Positions 29,554 to 39,500 are shown, numbered from the stretch's first letter. The stretch: DNA of 64,000 nt from BTUB01 sp963836585 (GCA_963836585.1 CAWIJV010000001.1:186001-250000), one strand, 5' to 3'. Program-made: numbers and translations. The notes: generated by a model not told the origin, from the letters alone.

Positions 29554-30420
29554 CTAGATACTACTCACCAGTTCGGTGAGCTCTTTGGTAATTTTTGCTT
29601 GACGCAATTTATTGTATTGCAACTGAGTTTCTTCTAAAAGTGATTGCGCATTGCGTGTTGCATTATCCATCGAGATAAAGCGGGCCGCGTGTTCAGCAAG
29701 CAGCGATTCAAAAAGCAGATAATGCAGTTCTGATTCTATGGCCTCCTGGGCCAATTGATCCAGAATGGTATCCGGAGATTGTTCCCAGAGGTAGGGATCA
29801 TTGGAAGGCTCTTGTTTTTGGCCATTTTCTGTTTCGGTGTTTATGAAGGGAATGAGTTGCGTGTCATGTGGCTTTTGAACAAAAAATGTTTTGAGCTGAT
29901 TGCTGAGCACGTTCACGTGCGTGAATGGTTGGGATTGCTCAAAGAGAAAGCGGGTAATATCATGCGCGATTGATGGTATATGGCGCGCGGTGAGTTCAGG
30001 ATACTCATGAATAATGGTGCAAGCGTTGTGATGAGCATATGCAATTGCTTTTTTGCCAACGGTGATCATGGGAATATTCAGCATATGAAGATGCGGATTC
30101 TCTTCAATAACTTTTTCTAAGAAGCTAAAAAGCACGGTGTTAAAATTGCCACACAGGCCCCGTTGGGATCCGATGAGGATAATAAGGGGGCGGGGGGCAA
30201 GTGAAGCGGGAGGATTTACTACGCTATTTTGCCAGGCGGGCGCATGGCGCTGGAGGCGGGATAGCAGCTCTTGGGAGGCGGTGATATACGTATGGAGTGG
30301 CTCCTCTTTTACCTTGAGTCTGCTACGGGTAGACATTGAAATGAGGCGCATAGCATGGGTAATTTTTTTGATCGTTTCGATCGCCTTTATGCGATAACGC
30401 AGTTGTATAAGTAAAGACAT
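29554..30420 (-). CDS. atpG: F1F0 ATP synthase gamma subunit
   Basis: 288 residues, the rotating central shaft of F1. Both terminal helices are recognisable: LRYRIKAIETIKKITHAMRL at the N-terminus and SMDNATRNAQSLLEETQLQY at the C-terminus, with IGSQRGLCGNFN in the middle. The gene stands alone: no other atp genes are in the window, whereas atpG usually sits between atpA and atpD. The complete length suggests it is functional, with the remaining subunits elsewhere. Confidence 0.92.
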   Translation of the reverse strand: MSLLIQLRYRIKAIETIKKITHAMRLISMSTRSRLKVKEEPLHTYITASQELLSRLQRHAPAWQNSVVNPPASLAPRPLIILIGSQRGLCGNFNTVLFSFLEKVIEENPHLHMLNIPMITVGKKAIAYAHHNACTIIHEYPELTARHIPSIAHDITRFLFEQSQPFTHVNVLSNQLKTFFVQKPHDTQLIPFINTETENGQKQEPSNDPYLWEQSPDTILDQLAQEAIESELHYLLFESLLAEHAARFISMDNATRNAQSLLEETQLQYNKLRQAKITKELTELVSSI

Positions 30421-30505
30421 TCTGGCTGCCTTGTTAAAATTATTATTCGGCCTTATGATTAATTAATCTAATATTGATTTCTTTTGTTAGCAATGAAAAA
30501 AAATT

Positions 30506-31075
30506 ATGCATATTATTATTGATGGTTACAATATTCTTAAGCAGATTTTGCCTCAGCAAGAAATTGGGCTGCAGCAGCGGCGCGCATTTACTAATATGCT
30601 GGGCAAGTATGCGGCCAAGAAAAATCATACGATTACCCTGGTTTTTGATGGTGGGCCCACCACTTGGAGCAGTCAAGAAAAGGATCATGGCATTACGGTG
30701 ATCTATTCAGGCGCAAAGCAATCGGCTGATGATGTGATAAAAAAATTGTTACCGGTTAAAAAATATGGGGTTTTGCTGGTAAGCTCTGATAATGAGTTAA
30801 AAGGAGCAGCGGCTCGCTCAGAAATTGTGAGCATCGATGCGCTTGAGTTTTATACACGGGTAAAAGAAGAGCTCGCTTGCGAAGTTCATGATGCGGTGCC
30901 GCATATTTTCACCAAAACATCCGCTACAGCCGAAGCATGGCTTGATGAGCTGATGACTGCCGATCGGCGGCATATTAGCAAAGATGAAGATGATGAAAAA
31001 GAGAAGCGAGTATCTCCCGGGCAAAAGCTTGCCAAAAAAGAGCGCGCTTACCTGCAGAAAATAAAAAAGTTATAA
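30506..31075 (+). CDS. NYN-domain (YacP-like) ribonuclease
   Basis: 189 residues. MHIIIDGYNILKQI gives the first acidic residue, ITLVFDGGP the second and VLLVSSDNELKGAA the third of the NYN/PIN fold, as in YacP/Rae1 endoribonucleases. A basic C-terminal tail (GQKLAKKERAYLQKIKKL) resembles that of YacP. Known members cut mRNA on ribosomes in Firmicutes; the role here is inferred. The gene ends nine bases before tsaE and is probably cotranscribed with it. Confidence 0.8.
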   Translation: MHIIIDGYNILKQILPQQEIGLQQRRAFTNMLGKYAAKKNHTITLVFDGGPTTWSSQEKDHGITVIYSGAKQSADDVIKKLLPVKKYGVLLVSSDNELKGAAARSEIVSIDALEFYTRVKEELACEVHDAVPHIFTKTSATAEAWLDELMTADRRHISKDEDDEKEKRVSPGQKLAKKERAYLQKIKKL

Positions 31076-31084
31076 GGGTGCGCA

Positions 31085-31507
31085 ATGAGTCAGCAGACGT
31101 TCATATGTGATGAGAAGCAGTTGCCGGAGATTGCCAGCCGTTTGGTGGCGCTCATGGATCAGTGCGCTATTTTTGCCTTCACCGGACCCTTGGGCGCCGG
31201 TAAGACAACCTTGATCAGGCAGATACTGCAGCAAGCGGAGGTCGCCCAGCTGGTCACCAGCCCCACCTTTACCTATGTTAATGGGTATCAAAATGATAAG
31301 CAGCAGCTTTTTTACCATTTTGATCTGTATCGAATTGAAACGCTCGATGCCTTTATTGCTGCCGGATTTAATGAGTATCTCTATGCTCCTGGCAGCTGGG
31401 CGCTTATAGAGTGGCCCGAAGTGATTATGCCCTTGCTCCATGGCAACGTGGCTCGCGTTGATCTGGCATATGCTGATGACAAGCGGCTTATAACCATTAC
31501 TGTTTGA
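31085..31507 (+). CDS. tsaE: tRNA threonylcarbamoyladenosine biosynthesis ATPase TsaE
   Basis: 140 residues. Walker A GPLGAGKTTL (34-43), then TSPTFTYVNGY and FYHFDLYRIE, and LIEWPE, which together are diagnostic of TsaE. It works with TsaB and TsaD to make t6A37 in ANN-decoding tRNAs. AAGGG precedes the ATG by six bases. Confidence 0.95.
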   Translation: MSQQTFICDEKQLPEIASRLVALMDQCAIFAFTGPLGAGKTTLIRQILQQAEVAQLVTSPTFTYVNGYQNDKQQLFYHFDLYRIETLDAFIAAGFNEYLYAPGSWALIEWPEVIMPLLHGNVARVDLAYADDKRLITITV

Positions 31508-31526
31508 CAAAAAATAATATTACGTG

Positions 31527-31760
31527 ATGATAATTACTATGCAATTAAAAAGCCCTTTATTACAACGCCCTGATTATCTTGTATGCACCTGCATGGCAGT
31601 TATGTACAATGATATTGTAAACTCAATTGAGAGTGGGGCGGATACCTATGAAAAGTTGCAAGAAGCATTGCTGGTGGGGACCGGATGCAACAGCTGCGTG
31701 GAAGAGGTGCATCAAATTCTTGCCCAGCAGTTGCTACAAAGAAAACAGAACAAACAATGA
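31527..31760 (+). CDS. BFD-like [2Fe-2S] protein
   Basis: About 73-77 residues (ATG at 31527 or 31539). The Cys pattern C-T-C ... C-N-S-C, with about 31 residues between the pairs (VCTCMAV and GTGCNSC), is that of bacterioferritin-associated ferredoxin and NifU/NirB BFD domains, which bind a 2Fe-2S cluster. A role in iron release or as a redox partner is possible. It begins shortly after tsaE. Confidence 0.75.
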   Translation: MIITMQLKSPLLQRPDYLVCTCMAVMYNDIVNSIESGADTYEKLQEALLVGTGCNSCVEEVHQILAQQLLQRKQNKQ

Positions 31761-31792
31761 GTAGTAGTAGTTTAACCAAAGAGGAATGCGCT

Positions 31793-32353
31793 ATGCGTAT
31801 ATTATTATTTATAATGATGCTGGGAATGGCAGCTGGAAATTGTGGTGGCATGGAAAGTCCTCCACGCTCAGCCAAGCGTCGGCTGGAATTCTCTCCCGTT
31901 GCATCACCTACTCAAGAGGGGTATGGTACTGAGCCAGCAACTACTCCCGGGACACCTGAAATTACCCAGAAGCGAAAAATTCAGATGGGATTGAGTAAGA
32001 TTAGTATTATTAATCTGACCCGTACGCCGGCCCTCATTGCCTTTCGTGGTAGCACCAGGCAGGTGCATACTCTTTTGAAGAGATTCGAATCTGCGGATAA
32101 AAGAGAAGCAGTAAGAGTAGTTGACGTGAATCTTGTGCTCGAGCCGCTCTACATTAGTGCATATCCTAATTTATTTAACGTTTCTTTGCATAAGACGGCA
32201 AATCAGATAGTAGTTGCTCAGGCAGATATGTATGCTGAACCGGATCAGTTCAGGATTGTTAACACCCTGGAGTATCGGCCGAGTGAGCCATTAACCATAA
32301 GAATTATGCAAGAGCACCCTGCTTCTTTATTGAAACTTTCGTATGATGAATAG
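31793..32353 (+). CDS. Hypothetical exported protein
   Basis: 186 residues from the ATG at 31793, chosen because GAGGA (31781-31785) lies before it and a signal sequence begins there (MRILLFIMMLGMAAGNCGG). The frame is open further upstream but overlaps the BFD gene. The mature protein starts MESPPRSAKRR, with a Pro/Thr-rich stretch to about residue 60 and then a probable beta-rich domain. No family recognised. Confidence 0.65.
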   Translation: MRILLFIMMLGMAAGNCGGMESPPRSAKRRLEFSPVASPTQEGYGTEPATTPGTPEITQKRKIQMGLSKISIINLTRTPALIAFRGSTRQVHTLLKRFESADKREAVRVVDVNLVLEPLYISAYPNLFNVSLHKTANQIVVAQADMYAEPDQFRIVNTLEYRPSEPLTIRIMQEHPASLLKLSYDE

Positions 32354-32432
32354 GCTTAGGCTGCTATAAAATAGATAATTCAGTTGAAATATGGCCTAAA
32401 ACCCTCTAATATATCTGCATAGGTTTGAAAAA

Positions 32433-32517
32433 GGCGAGATTCCCGAGCGGTCAAAGGGGACGGACTGTAAATCCGTTGGCTCTGCCTTCGTAGGTTCGAA
32501 TCCTACTCTCGCCACCA
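32433..32517 (+). tRNA. tRNA-Tyr (GTA)
   Basis: Acceptor GGCGAGA pairs with TCTCGCC, anticodon GTA at 32467-32469, long variable arm as expected for tyrosine tRNA, CCA encoded. Confidence 0.95.
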
Positions 32518-32527
32518 GCCTGCGCCA

Positions 32528-32608
32528 AGCCCCTCGACAGGGCTCGGGAGTAAACGCGTCCTTCCGCTCATCCTGAGTAGAAAATGCAGTTTTCGTATCG
32601 AAGGACGG
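32528..32608. repeat. REP-like palindromes between tRNA-Tyr and tRNA-Gly
   Basis: CCGCTCATCCTGAGTAG...GTATCGAAGGACGG (32564-32608) matches the repeat type seen at 22708-22739. A smaller CCCCTCGACAGGGCTCGGG lies just before. No gene is seen in 32518-32749. Confidence 0.55.
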
Positions 32609-32749
32609 CTGGCATGGTCACTGGGTTAAGGAATAAGATAATTTTCCTATTTTTGAAATAACTTCACTATATAAGTATTTTGGTTATAGCGGGCTTGCCC
32701 GCCGTAGCTATTGATTTGCCCAGCAGAGCGTCGGCAAATTAATGCGAAG

Positions 32750-32825
32750 GCGGGAGTAGCTCAATTGGTAGAGTGGCAGCCTTCCAAGCTGTAGGTTGCG
32801 GGTTCAAGCCCCGTCTCCCGCTCCA
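32750..32825 (+). tRNA. tRNA-Gly (TCC)
   Basis: Acceptor GCGGGAG pairs with CTCCCGC, anticodon TCC at 32783-32785, CCA encoded (32823-32825). Confidence 0.95.
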
Positions 32826-32989
32826 TACTTTCTACTTCGCCCTTAAGGGGCTTCGTAGAACGGGTCGCTTTTTTTAATGAATTTCCATCAATAAGAGCGC
32901 CTGTCCTCCGAAGCTTTATGCGAAGGAGGAGAGTATGAGCCCTTCGTAGCTCCCTTAGGGGAGCGAAGTAGGGCCAGCCAAATTTAAGC

Positions 32990-33062
32990 GCTGGCGTAGC
33001 TCAGTTGGTAGAGCAGCTGATTTGTAATCAGCAGGTCACTGGTTCAAGTCCAGTCGCCAGCT
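32990..33062 (+). tRNA. tRNA-Thr (TGT)
   Basis: Acceptor GCTGGCG pairs with CGCCAGC, anticodon TGT at 33023-33025. No CCA encoded. The gap before it (32826-32989) holds short palindromes built from CTTCGTAG and CTACTTCGC. Confidence 0.95.
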
Positions 33063-33155
33063 AATTTCTTTGCAATTTAAAGCTAAAAAACGTTGTCATT
33101 TTCAATTTTTTACTCTATCCTTTAGGTTAAAGTTTAAAAAAGAAGATGTAATTTT

Positions 33156-33231
33156 GCCCACGTAGCTCAGTTGGTAGAGCACTTCCTTGGTAAGGGAGAG
33201 GTCACCGGTTCAAATCCGGTCGCGGGCTCCA
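33156..33231 (+). tRNA. tRNA-Thr (GGT)
   Basis: Anticodon GGT at 33189-33191, CCA encoded (33229-33231). The acceptor GCCCACG / CGCGGGC contains one A.C mismatch at 5-68. Confidence 0.92.
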
Positions 33232-33335
33232 TACTTTCTGCTTAAGCCCGGAAAGGGGCCCTGAGGGAAAGTAGGGGCCAAAATAGAGGTACATTGTGTT
33301 GTGGTATGTGTAACAATATAAGCGCTTGAGAGTAT

Positions 33336-33494
33336 ATGGCAAAAAATAGAGTAACGACTCATCTGGCTTGTGAGGCCTGCAAGGAGCGTAATTATACGCA
33401 AGTTGTAGCTAAAAAGCGGTCAGTTGGCTCATTAACATTAAAGAAGTTCTGCTCTCGGTGCCGCAAGCACAATATGCATAAAGAAACCAAATAG
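33336..33494 (+). CDS. rpmG: Ribosomal protein L33
   Basis: 52 residues, MAKNRVTTHLACEACKERNY at the start and KKFCSRCRKHNMHKETK at the end. The two Cys pairs (CEAC, CSRC) make it the zinc-binding form of L33, a 50S protein near the E site. It lies between tRNA-Thr and tRNA-Trp upstream of secE, the usual place for rpmG in many bacteria. Confidence 0.92.
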   Translation: MAKNRVTTHLACEACKERNYTQVVAKKRSVGSLTLKKFCSRCRKHNMHKETK

Positions 33495-33506
33495 CATAGT
33501 GTTTGT

Positions 33507-33583
33507 AGGCCAGTAGCTCGAACTGGTAGAGCGGCAGACTCCAAATCTGCGGGTTGGGGGTTCGAATCCCTCCTGGCCTGCCA
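33507..33583 (+). tRNA. tRNA-Trp (CCA)
   Basis: Acceptor AGGCCAG pairs with CTGGCCT, discriminator G, anticodon CCA at 33541-33543, CCA end encoded. Position between rpmG and secE is common in bacteria. Confidence 0.95.
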
Positions 33584-33625
33584 AAAAAATGCAGACAATA
33601 GGCGCAAATCGGTGGATCAGTAATA

Positions 33626-33820
33626 ATGAAAGATATAGTGCAGTTTTTAGGTGAAGTTCGCATTGAACTGAATAAAGTGGTGTGGCCGAAATACGATGAC
33701 TGGATAGGTTCAACTATCATAGTTTTGGTGTTGGTGGCCATTTTTGCTCTTTATTTAGGGTTAATAGATTTTGGTCTTTCAAAGTTGGCGAATTTTATTT
33801 TTAAAAGTTACGGCTCATAA
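33626..33820 (+). CDS. secE: Protein translocase subunit SecE
   Basis: 64 residues, the short single-membrane-segment form. An amphipathic helix with VRIELNKVVWPKYDDW is followed by one hydrophobic span (STIIVLVLVAIFALYLGLI). SecE clamps SecY in the translocon. It is 25 bases upstream of nusG, as in most bacteria. Confidence 0.93.
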   Translation: MKDIVQFLGEVRIELNKVVWPKYDDWIGSTIIVLVLVAIFALYLGLIDFGLSKLANFIFKSYGS

Positions 33821-33845
33821 TAGCTAGGGATCGGGATAAGGTCAG

Positions 33846-34364
33846 ATGAAACGTTGGTATGTGGTCCAGGTATATGCTGGCTTCGAAGAATCGGTTAAGT
33901 CTGATTTGGCAAAGCGTATTCGTGATGAAGGGTTAGAGGAGAAGTTTGGAGAGGTCCTTATTCCATCTACCCGTCTTAAGCAAATGTTTGAGGCGGAAGA
34001 GGAACCAAAGGATGCACAGCTCTTTCCTGGTTATGTCTTGATTGAAATGGAAGCTGCGCCTGAAACGATTCGTCTGGTTGTGTCATCTTTTCGTGTTATA
34101 AAATTTTTAGGCGGTAAAGAGCCCATTGCTATTTCACAAAAAGAGATTGCGCGCATCCTTGGCCAGATTAAAGGGGAAGTAGCAGTAGTATCCAAAAAAG
34201 CTGAATTTGCAATGGGATCTGAGGTTGATATTACCGATGGTCCATTTGCCGGTTTTGTGGGTATTATTGAAAAAATTGACGAAGAAAATGAGCGAGCAAC
34301 AGTAATGGTGAGTATTTTTGGTAGAATGACACCGGTCGAATTAGGTTTTAATCAAATAAAATAG
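33846..34364 (+). CDS. nusG: Transcription antitermination factor NusG
   Basis: 172 residues. NGN domain: RWYVVQVYAGFEESVKSDLA, then LFPGYVLIEME and VSSFRVIKFLGG. C-terminal KOW domain: GSEVDITDGPFAGFVGIIEK. It binds the RNA polymerase clamp and links it to Rho or the ribosome. Start of the secE-nusG-rplKAJL-rpoBC series. Confidence 0.96.
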   Translation: MKRWYVVQVYAGFEESVKSDLAKRIRDEGLEEKFGEVLIPSTRLKQMFEAEEEPKDAQLFPGYVLIEMEAAPETIRLVVSSFRVIKFLGGKEPIAISQKEIARILGQIKGEVAVVSKKAEFAMGSEVDITDGPFAGFVGIIEKIDEENERATVMVSIFGRMTPVELGFNQIK

Positions 34365-34392
34365 ATAGAATGATTCAAGGTAGGTTTTAACA

Positions 34393-34821
34393 ATGGCAAA
34401 AGCGGTAAAAGCTAAAATTAAGCTTCAAATTCCTGGTGGTGCCGCAACCCCAGCTCCTCCAGTAGGGAACAATCTTGGTCAGCATCAGGTCAATTTGATG
34501 GAGTTTTGTAAGCAATTCAATGCGGCAACGGCTTCTAAGAAGGGAGAAACGGTTCCTATTATCATAACGGTGTATGTTGATAAAACGTTCAGTTTTGAAA
34601 TTAAAACTGCGCCTGCAAGCGAACTTATCAAGAAAAGAATTAATATCTCTAAAGGTTCTTCGCGGCCAAATACTGATAAAGTAGGTAAGATTACTATGGC
34701 TGATATTGAAGAAATCGCTAAAATTAAACTTCCTGACCTCAACGCTAATAGCATTGAACAAGCAAAAAAGATTATTGCCGGTTCAGCGCGCAGCATGGGC
34801 GTTGTGGTAATTGAAAAGTAA
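34393..34821 (+). CDS. rplK: Ribosomal protein L11
   Basis: 142 residues, with KLQIPGGAATPAPPVGNNLG and VYVDKTFSFEIKTAPASELI typical of L11, part of the GTPase-associated centre. AGGTAGG-like sequence precedes the ATG. Confidence 0.97.
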   Translation: MAKAVKAKIKLQIPGGAATPAPPVGNNLGQHQVNLMEFCKQFNAATASKKGETVPIIITVYVDKTFSFEIKTAPASELIKKRINISKGSSRPNTDKVGKITMADIEEIAKIKLPDLNANSIEQAKKIIAGSARSMGVVVIEK

Positions 34822-34837
34822 TTCGGGTGAAATGACG

Positions 34838-35536
34838 ATGAATAAACATGGTAAAAAATATTGCAAGGCACTAGAGCAGATTAAGCCAGGACAAACTCTT
34901 CCTGCCAAAGAAGCTCTTTCAAAACTTAAGCAGCTTGCTTATGCTAAATTTGATGAATCGGTTGATGCGCATGTAAACTTGGGAATCGATGCCTCTAAGG
35001 GCGATCAGGTGGTGCGTGGTTCGGTGGTGTTGCCACATTCTAAAGGAACCGCGGCTCGTGTGATTGTTTTTGCAAAAGGCGATTACGCTGAACAGGCAAA
35101 AAAAGCAGGCGCTGATCTTATCGGTACGGATGATCTTATTGAAAAGATCACGGGCGGCTGGATGGATTTTGACTATGCGGTATCAACCCCAGATCTGATG
35201 GGTGCCGTAGGTAAAGTGGCTAAAATTTTAGGGCCTCGTGGTTTATTGCCTAATAAAAAGTTGGGCACTGTCACCTTTGAAGTAGCCAATGTTGTCTCTG
35301 ATCTTAAAAAAGGTCGCGTTTTCTTCAAAAATGATAAAAGTGGCATTGTACATTTTTCTTTTGGAAAGATCTCATTTACTCCTGAAAAGTTATATGAAAA
35401 TCTTTCTGTATTTATGAAGGCGCTATCGGTTGCCAAGCCGGCATCTTCAAAAGGTAAATTTCTTAAGAAGTTAACTGTTACATCGACTATGGGCGTGGGA
35501 ATTAAACTCAACCCAGAAGAAACATTAAGTGTCTGA
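34838..35536 (+). CDS. rplA: Ribosomal protein L1
   Basis: About 232 residues from the ATG at 34838 (MNKHGKKYCKAL); an ATG at 34832 is two codons earlier but too close to the GGGTG ribosome site. Family segments: SVDAHVNLGIDASKGDQVVRG and KILGPRGLLPNKKLGTV. L1 forms the stalk at the E site and in many bacteria represses its own operon by binding the leader. Confidence 0.96.
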   Translation: MNKHGKKYCKALEQIKPGQTLPAKEALSKLKQLAYAKFDESVDAHVNLGIDASKGDQVVRGSVVLPHSKGTAARVIVFAKGDYAEQAKKAGADLIGTDDLIEKITGGWMDFDYAVSTPDLMGAVGKVAKILGPRGLLPNKKLGTVTFEVANVVSDLKKGRVFFKNDKSGIVHFSFGKISFTPEKLYENLSVFMKALSVAKPASSKGKFLKKLTVTSTMGVGIKLNPEETLSV

Positions 35537-35552
35537 TTGCGCAAGGTATATC

Positions 35553-36038
35553 ATGAATAGACAAGAAAAATCACAATTAGTAACAGAGCTTAAAGATCAG
35601 TTTTCGCATGCAGCAAGTTCGATCTTAGTAGGTTACAAAGGGCTTTCGGTAAATCAGCTGCAGAAATTACGCCGAGGGATCCGTCAAAATGGTGGAAATT
35701 TTAAAGTCACTAAGGCGCGCCTTATGAGACTCGCAGCGCAAGATATTCAGACCGCTCAGCCTTTGATTCCTTATTTTAAGGATCAGGTGGGTCTGGTGTT
35801 TATGGAAAATCAAGATCCGGCGGTGATTAAATTTCTTCATACCTTTTCTAAGGATCATGAAGCATTGAAAATGGTTGCGGGTGCAATGGAATCTAAGCTG
35901 GTGAGCGCATCAACGCTCTTGCAATTAGCTCTGTTGCCATCACGCGAAGTATTGTTGTCACAATTGTGTGGCATACTCAAAGCGCCGATTTCAAAATTGG
36001 CATTTGTCTTGCAGCAAGTTAGCAATAAAAAGCAGTAG
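35553..36038 (+). CDS. rplJ: Ribosomal protein L10
   Basis: 161 residues from the ATG at 35553 (MNRQEKSQLVTELKDQF), with AAGG upstream; the frame is open to 35529, overlapping rplA. KGLSVNQLQKLRRGIRQNGG and the C-terminal helices that hold L7/L12 dimers are present. Confidence 0.95.
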   Translation: MNRQEKSQLVTELKDQFSHAASSILVGYKGLSVNQLQKLRRGIRQNGGNFKVTKARLMRLAAQDIQTAQPLIPYFKDQVGLVFMENQDPAVIKFLHTFSKDHEALKMVAGAMESKLVSASTLLQLALLPSREVLLSQLCGILKAPISKLAFVLQQVSNKKQ

Positions 36039-36089
36039 TTATAAAAGCATAAATAAATTAGTACTCATTTATTCCTTTTTGGAGAACAT

Positions 36090-36470
36090 ATGGCGTCCAA
36101 TTCATTCGAAACAATGATTCAATCAATCGGTAATATGTCTGTTATCGAATTAAATGATTTTGTTAAAGCGCTTGAAGAGAAATTTGGTGTTTCTGCTGCT
36201 GCGATGTCTGCAGGTGCTCCTGCTGCTGCCGGCGCAACCGGTGCTGCACAAGCGGAAGAAAAAGCAGAATATGATGTTAAGTTAGTTGATGCTGGTGCGC
36301 AAAAGATTCAAGTGATCAAAGCGCTTAAAGCAGCGACGAGCTTGTCATTATCTGAAGCAAAAGAAAAAGTAGATGGCGCTCCGGTAGTTCTGAGCAAGAT
36401 GGCAAAAGCTGATGCAGAGAAATTGAAAAAAGACCTCGAAGCGGCAGGCGCGAAAGTCGAACTTGTATAA
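36090..36470 (+). CDS. rplL: Ribosomal protein L7/L12
   Basis: 126 residues: N-terminal dimerisation helices, an Ala/Gly-rich hinge (AAAMSAGAPAAAGATGAA), and the factor-binding domain (EYDVKLVDAGAQKIQVIKAL, LSEAKEKVDGAP). GGAG lies before the ATG. Stalk protein that recruits translation factors. Confidence 0.97.
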   Translation: MASNSFETMIQSIGNMSVIELNDFVKALEEKFGVSAAAMSAGAPAAAGATGAAQAEEKAEYDVKLVDAGAQKIQVIKALKAATSLSLSEAKEKVDGAPVVLSKMAKADAEKLKKDLEAAGAKVELV

Positions 36471-36514
36471 TCTATATCACTGCTTTTTTATTGTTTAATT
36501 CTCAAGGCACGAGT

Positions 36515-36546
36515 AGTAGTTACTTGTTAGTTGCAGAGTAACTACT
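36515..36546 (+). promoter_or_regulatory. Hairpin between rplL and rpoB
   Basis: AGTAGTTACT (36515-36524) and AGTAACTACT (36537-36546) form a perfect 10-bp stem with a 12-base loop, ending 22 bases before the rpoB start. Without a T run it is not a plain terminator; attenuation or RNase III cleavage, as known at this junction in E. coli, is possible. Confidence 0.5.
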
Positions 36547-36568
36547 ATATTTTATGAGGAGCGACTTA

Positions 36569-39500
36569 ATGTCTAAGTTGCACATGAGCAAAAACAATAT
36601 TCGACGATCTTTTGGTAAGATCAAAGATATTGCCCCGGTACCCAACTTGATCGAGATACAATCTAATTCTTTTAACGAATTTGCGCAACTGGATTTTCTT
36701 CCCGGTGAACGTAAGTTGGTAGGATTGGAGAAGGTCCTCAAAGATGTTTTTCCTATTGAATACAATGATAAAATGTCTTTAGAGTATGTCAGCTATGAGC
36801 TGGGTCATTGGGTATGTACATGTGGTAAGCTGACCGGCATTGAAAACCGCTATCAGTGGAACTGCTCCTCTTGTAAAAAATCGGATTGTTCGCGACTTGA
36901 CGCCGAAGGAACCTGCAGCTTCTGTAAAAAGAAAGCTGCCCGTTATAAAACATGTTCAAACTGTTTATCGCGGGTAGTGGTAAAGCTTCCTATGACTCTT
37001 GATGAGTGCCGTTCAAGCGAACAAACATTTTCAATGCCATTGAAAATTAAGGTTCAATTGATTAGTTGGTCATTGGATGCAAATAATAAAAAAGTAATTA
37101 ATGATATCAAGGAGCAAGATATTTTCTTTGCCGATATTCCGGTGATGGCCGATCTTTATGAAGAAGACGGCAAATTTCTGTTAGGGAATTTGGGTACCTT
37201 CTTGATCAATGGCGTTGACCGAGTAATTGTAAGTCAATTACATCGTTCACCGGGAGTTGTCTTTTCCCAAAGTAAAAAAGTTAAAGATTTTCGAGGACGT
37301 CCTTATTATTTGGCGCGTGTTATTCCTATGCGTGGGTCTTGGTTGGATTTCGAATTTGATAGCAACGATTATTGCTATGTTCGTATCGACAAGAAAAAGA
37401 AAATTCTTGTTACCACTTTCTTGCAAGCGCTGGGAATTGCCCGTGAAAATATTGTTTCATTATTTTACAATTTTGAAAAAATTACCGCTCAAAAAGGTGA
37501 ATATTATCGCGCCGTTGACACGAGTCTATTGGGGCAGCGTATTGAAAAGGGCATGTTGCCTGAAAAAGAAGAAAAAGCCTTTTTGGGTAACCGTGTAACC
37601 AAGGATATCATTTCGCGTTTGACAAAAGCAGGCATTGATAAACTGATTTTGAGAAAAGCAAGTCTTCTCAATCGAGTATTTGCGCATGATGTGATCGATC
37701 CTGAAACCGGTGAAATTCTGGTGGAACAAGGCCAAGCATTCAGTGAAGATCATTATGAGATGTTCAAGCGATTTAAAACTCTTGAGCTTAATCTGATACA
37801 ATCCTCAGGATATGTGTTTCAACCAACGATTGCGATGACGCTTACGCAAGATCGTTGCATGAATGAGGACGATGCATTAAAAGAATTACACGCGAAGGTT
37901 TTTCCGGGAGACACTTCATCGTTAAAAGAAATAAAACAACGATTTGAAGATCTGTTTTTTAATCCGCGCTTTTATGATCTTACCAAAGTGGGCCGTATTC
38001 GGGTAAATAGAAAATTAGGACTGGGAGCTTCCGAAGAGACAACGGTACTCATGAAAGAAGATCTCATTGCTACTATTCGATACTTGGTCGGCTTGCGAGA
38101 ACGAGGCGAGGGTGAGCTTGATGATATCGATCATTTAGGTAATCGCCGGGTGCGCTTGGTGGGTGAACTCTTGACCAATCAAGTCTATCTTGGATTTTTG
38201 AGAATTGAACGTATTATACGTGAACGTTTTAGAATGCAAGAGCCGCATGGCGCGCTCATGCCACAAGATTTTCTCAATGTGAAACCGCTGAGCGTGGTTT
38301 TAAGAGAATTTTTTGGATTAGGTCAGTTATCTCAATTTATGGATCAAACCAATCCATTAGCGGAAGTTGCACATAAACGTCGTCTTTCGGCCCTTGGGCC
38401 CGGTGGCGTGTTGAAAGATCGCGCGACGTATGAAATTCGTGATGTGCATACCTCTCACTATGGTAGAATTTGTCCTATTGAAACTCCTGAAGGTCAGACC
38501 ATTGGTCTCATTTCTTCCTTAGCAACCTATGCGATGGTGAATGATTTAGGATTTATTGAGACAGGCTATCGTCCGGTAGAAAATGGAAAGATTAAAGACG
38601 AAGTAGTTTTCTTGGATGCGTTCCAAGAGCAAGATCAGTTCATTGCGCAGCCTGATGAGGCGGTGACTAATGAGCTGAAATTAACGTCAAATAAAGTATT
38701 TGCCAGAAATCAGGGCAATTTCTTATATGCGGATGCGGATAAAATTAATTATATCGATCTATCGCCAAAACAGTTGGTATCTGTATCTTCTGCACTGATT
38801 CCTTTCTTAGAACACGATGATGCCAGCCGTGCATTGATGGGTGCCAACATGCAACGTCAGGCCGTGCCGCTTATTAGTCCTCATAATACGCTTGTGGGTA
38901 CCGGTATGGAGCGAGAAATCGCCAAAGCATCCGGTGGCGTACTTATTGCCAAACGTGCCGGTGTGATTGAGTATGTATCTTCTGAAAAGATTATGATTCG
39001 TGCTGATGAATCAGAATTTAAAAATATTGATGATTGGATTTCACAAGCAATTGACACCTATCATCTGCGTAAATTTCAACGCTCAAGCCACAGCACCTGG
39101 GTACATCATACACCGGTGGTAAAACGCGGTGATCGCGTTGAGCGGGGTTCAATTTTAACGAATGGTTCTTCCATTAAAAATGGAGAATTGGCGCTGGGGG
39201 CTAATCTGATGGTTGCATTTATGCCATGGCATGGATACAACTTTGAGGATGCGATTGTGCTTAATAAACGATTGGTTGCCGAAGATATTTTAACCTCAGT
39301 TCACATTGACGAGTATAAAGTGGATGCCCGGGATACCAAATTAGGGCCCGAAGAGATCACACGAGATATTCCGAATGTGAGTGAAATAGCACTTGCCGGT
39401 CTTGATGAAGACGGTATTGTGGCTATCGGAACGCGCGTAAAAGCCGGTGATATTCTGGTTGGTAAAGTAACGCTTAAAGGTGATATTCAATATTCGCCGG

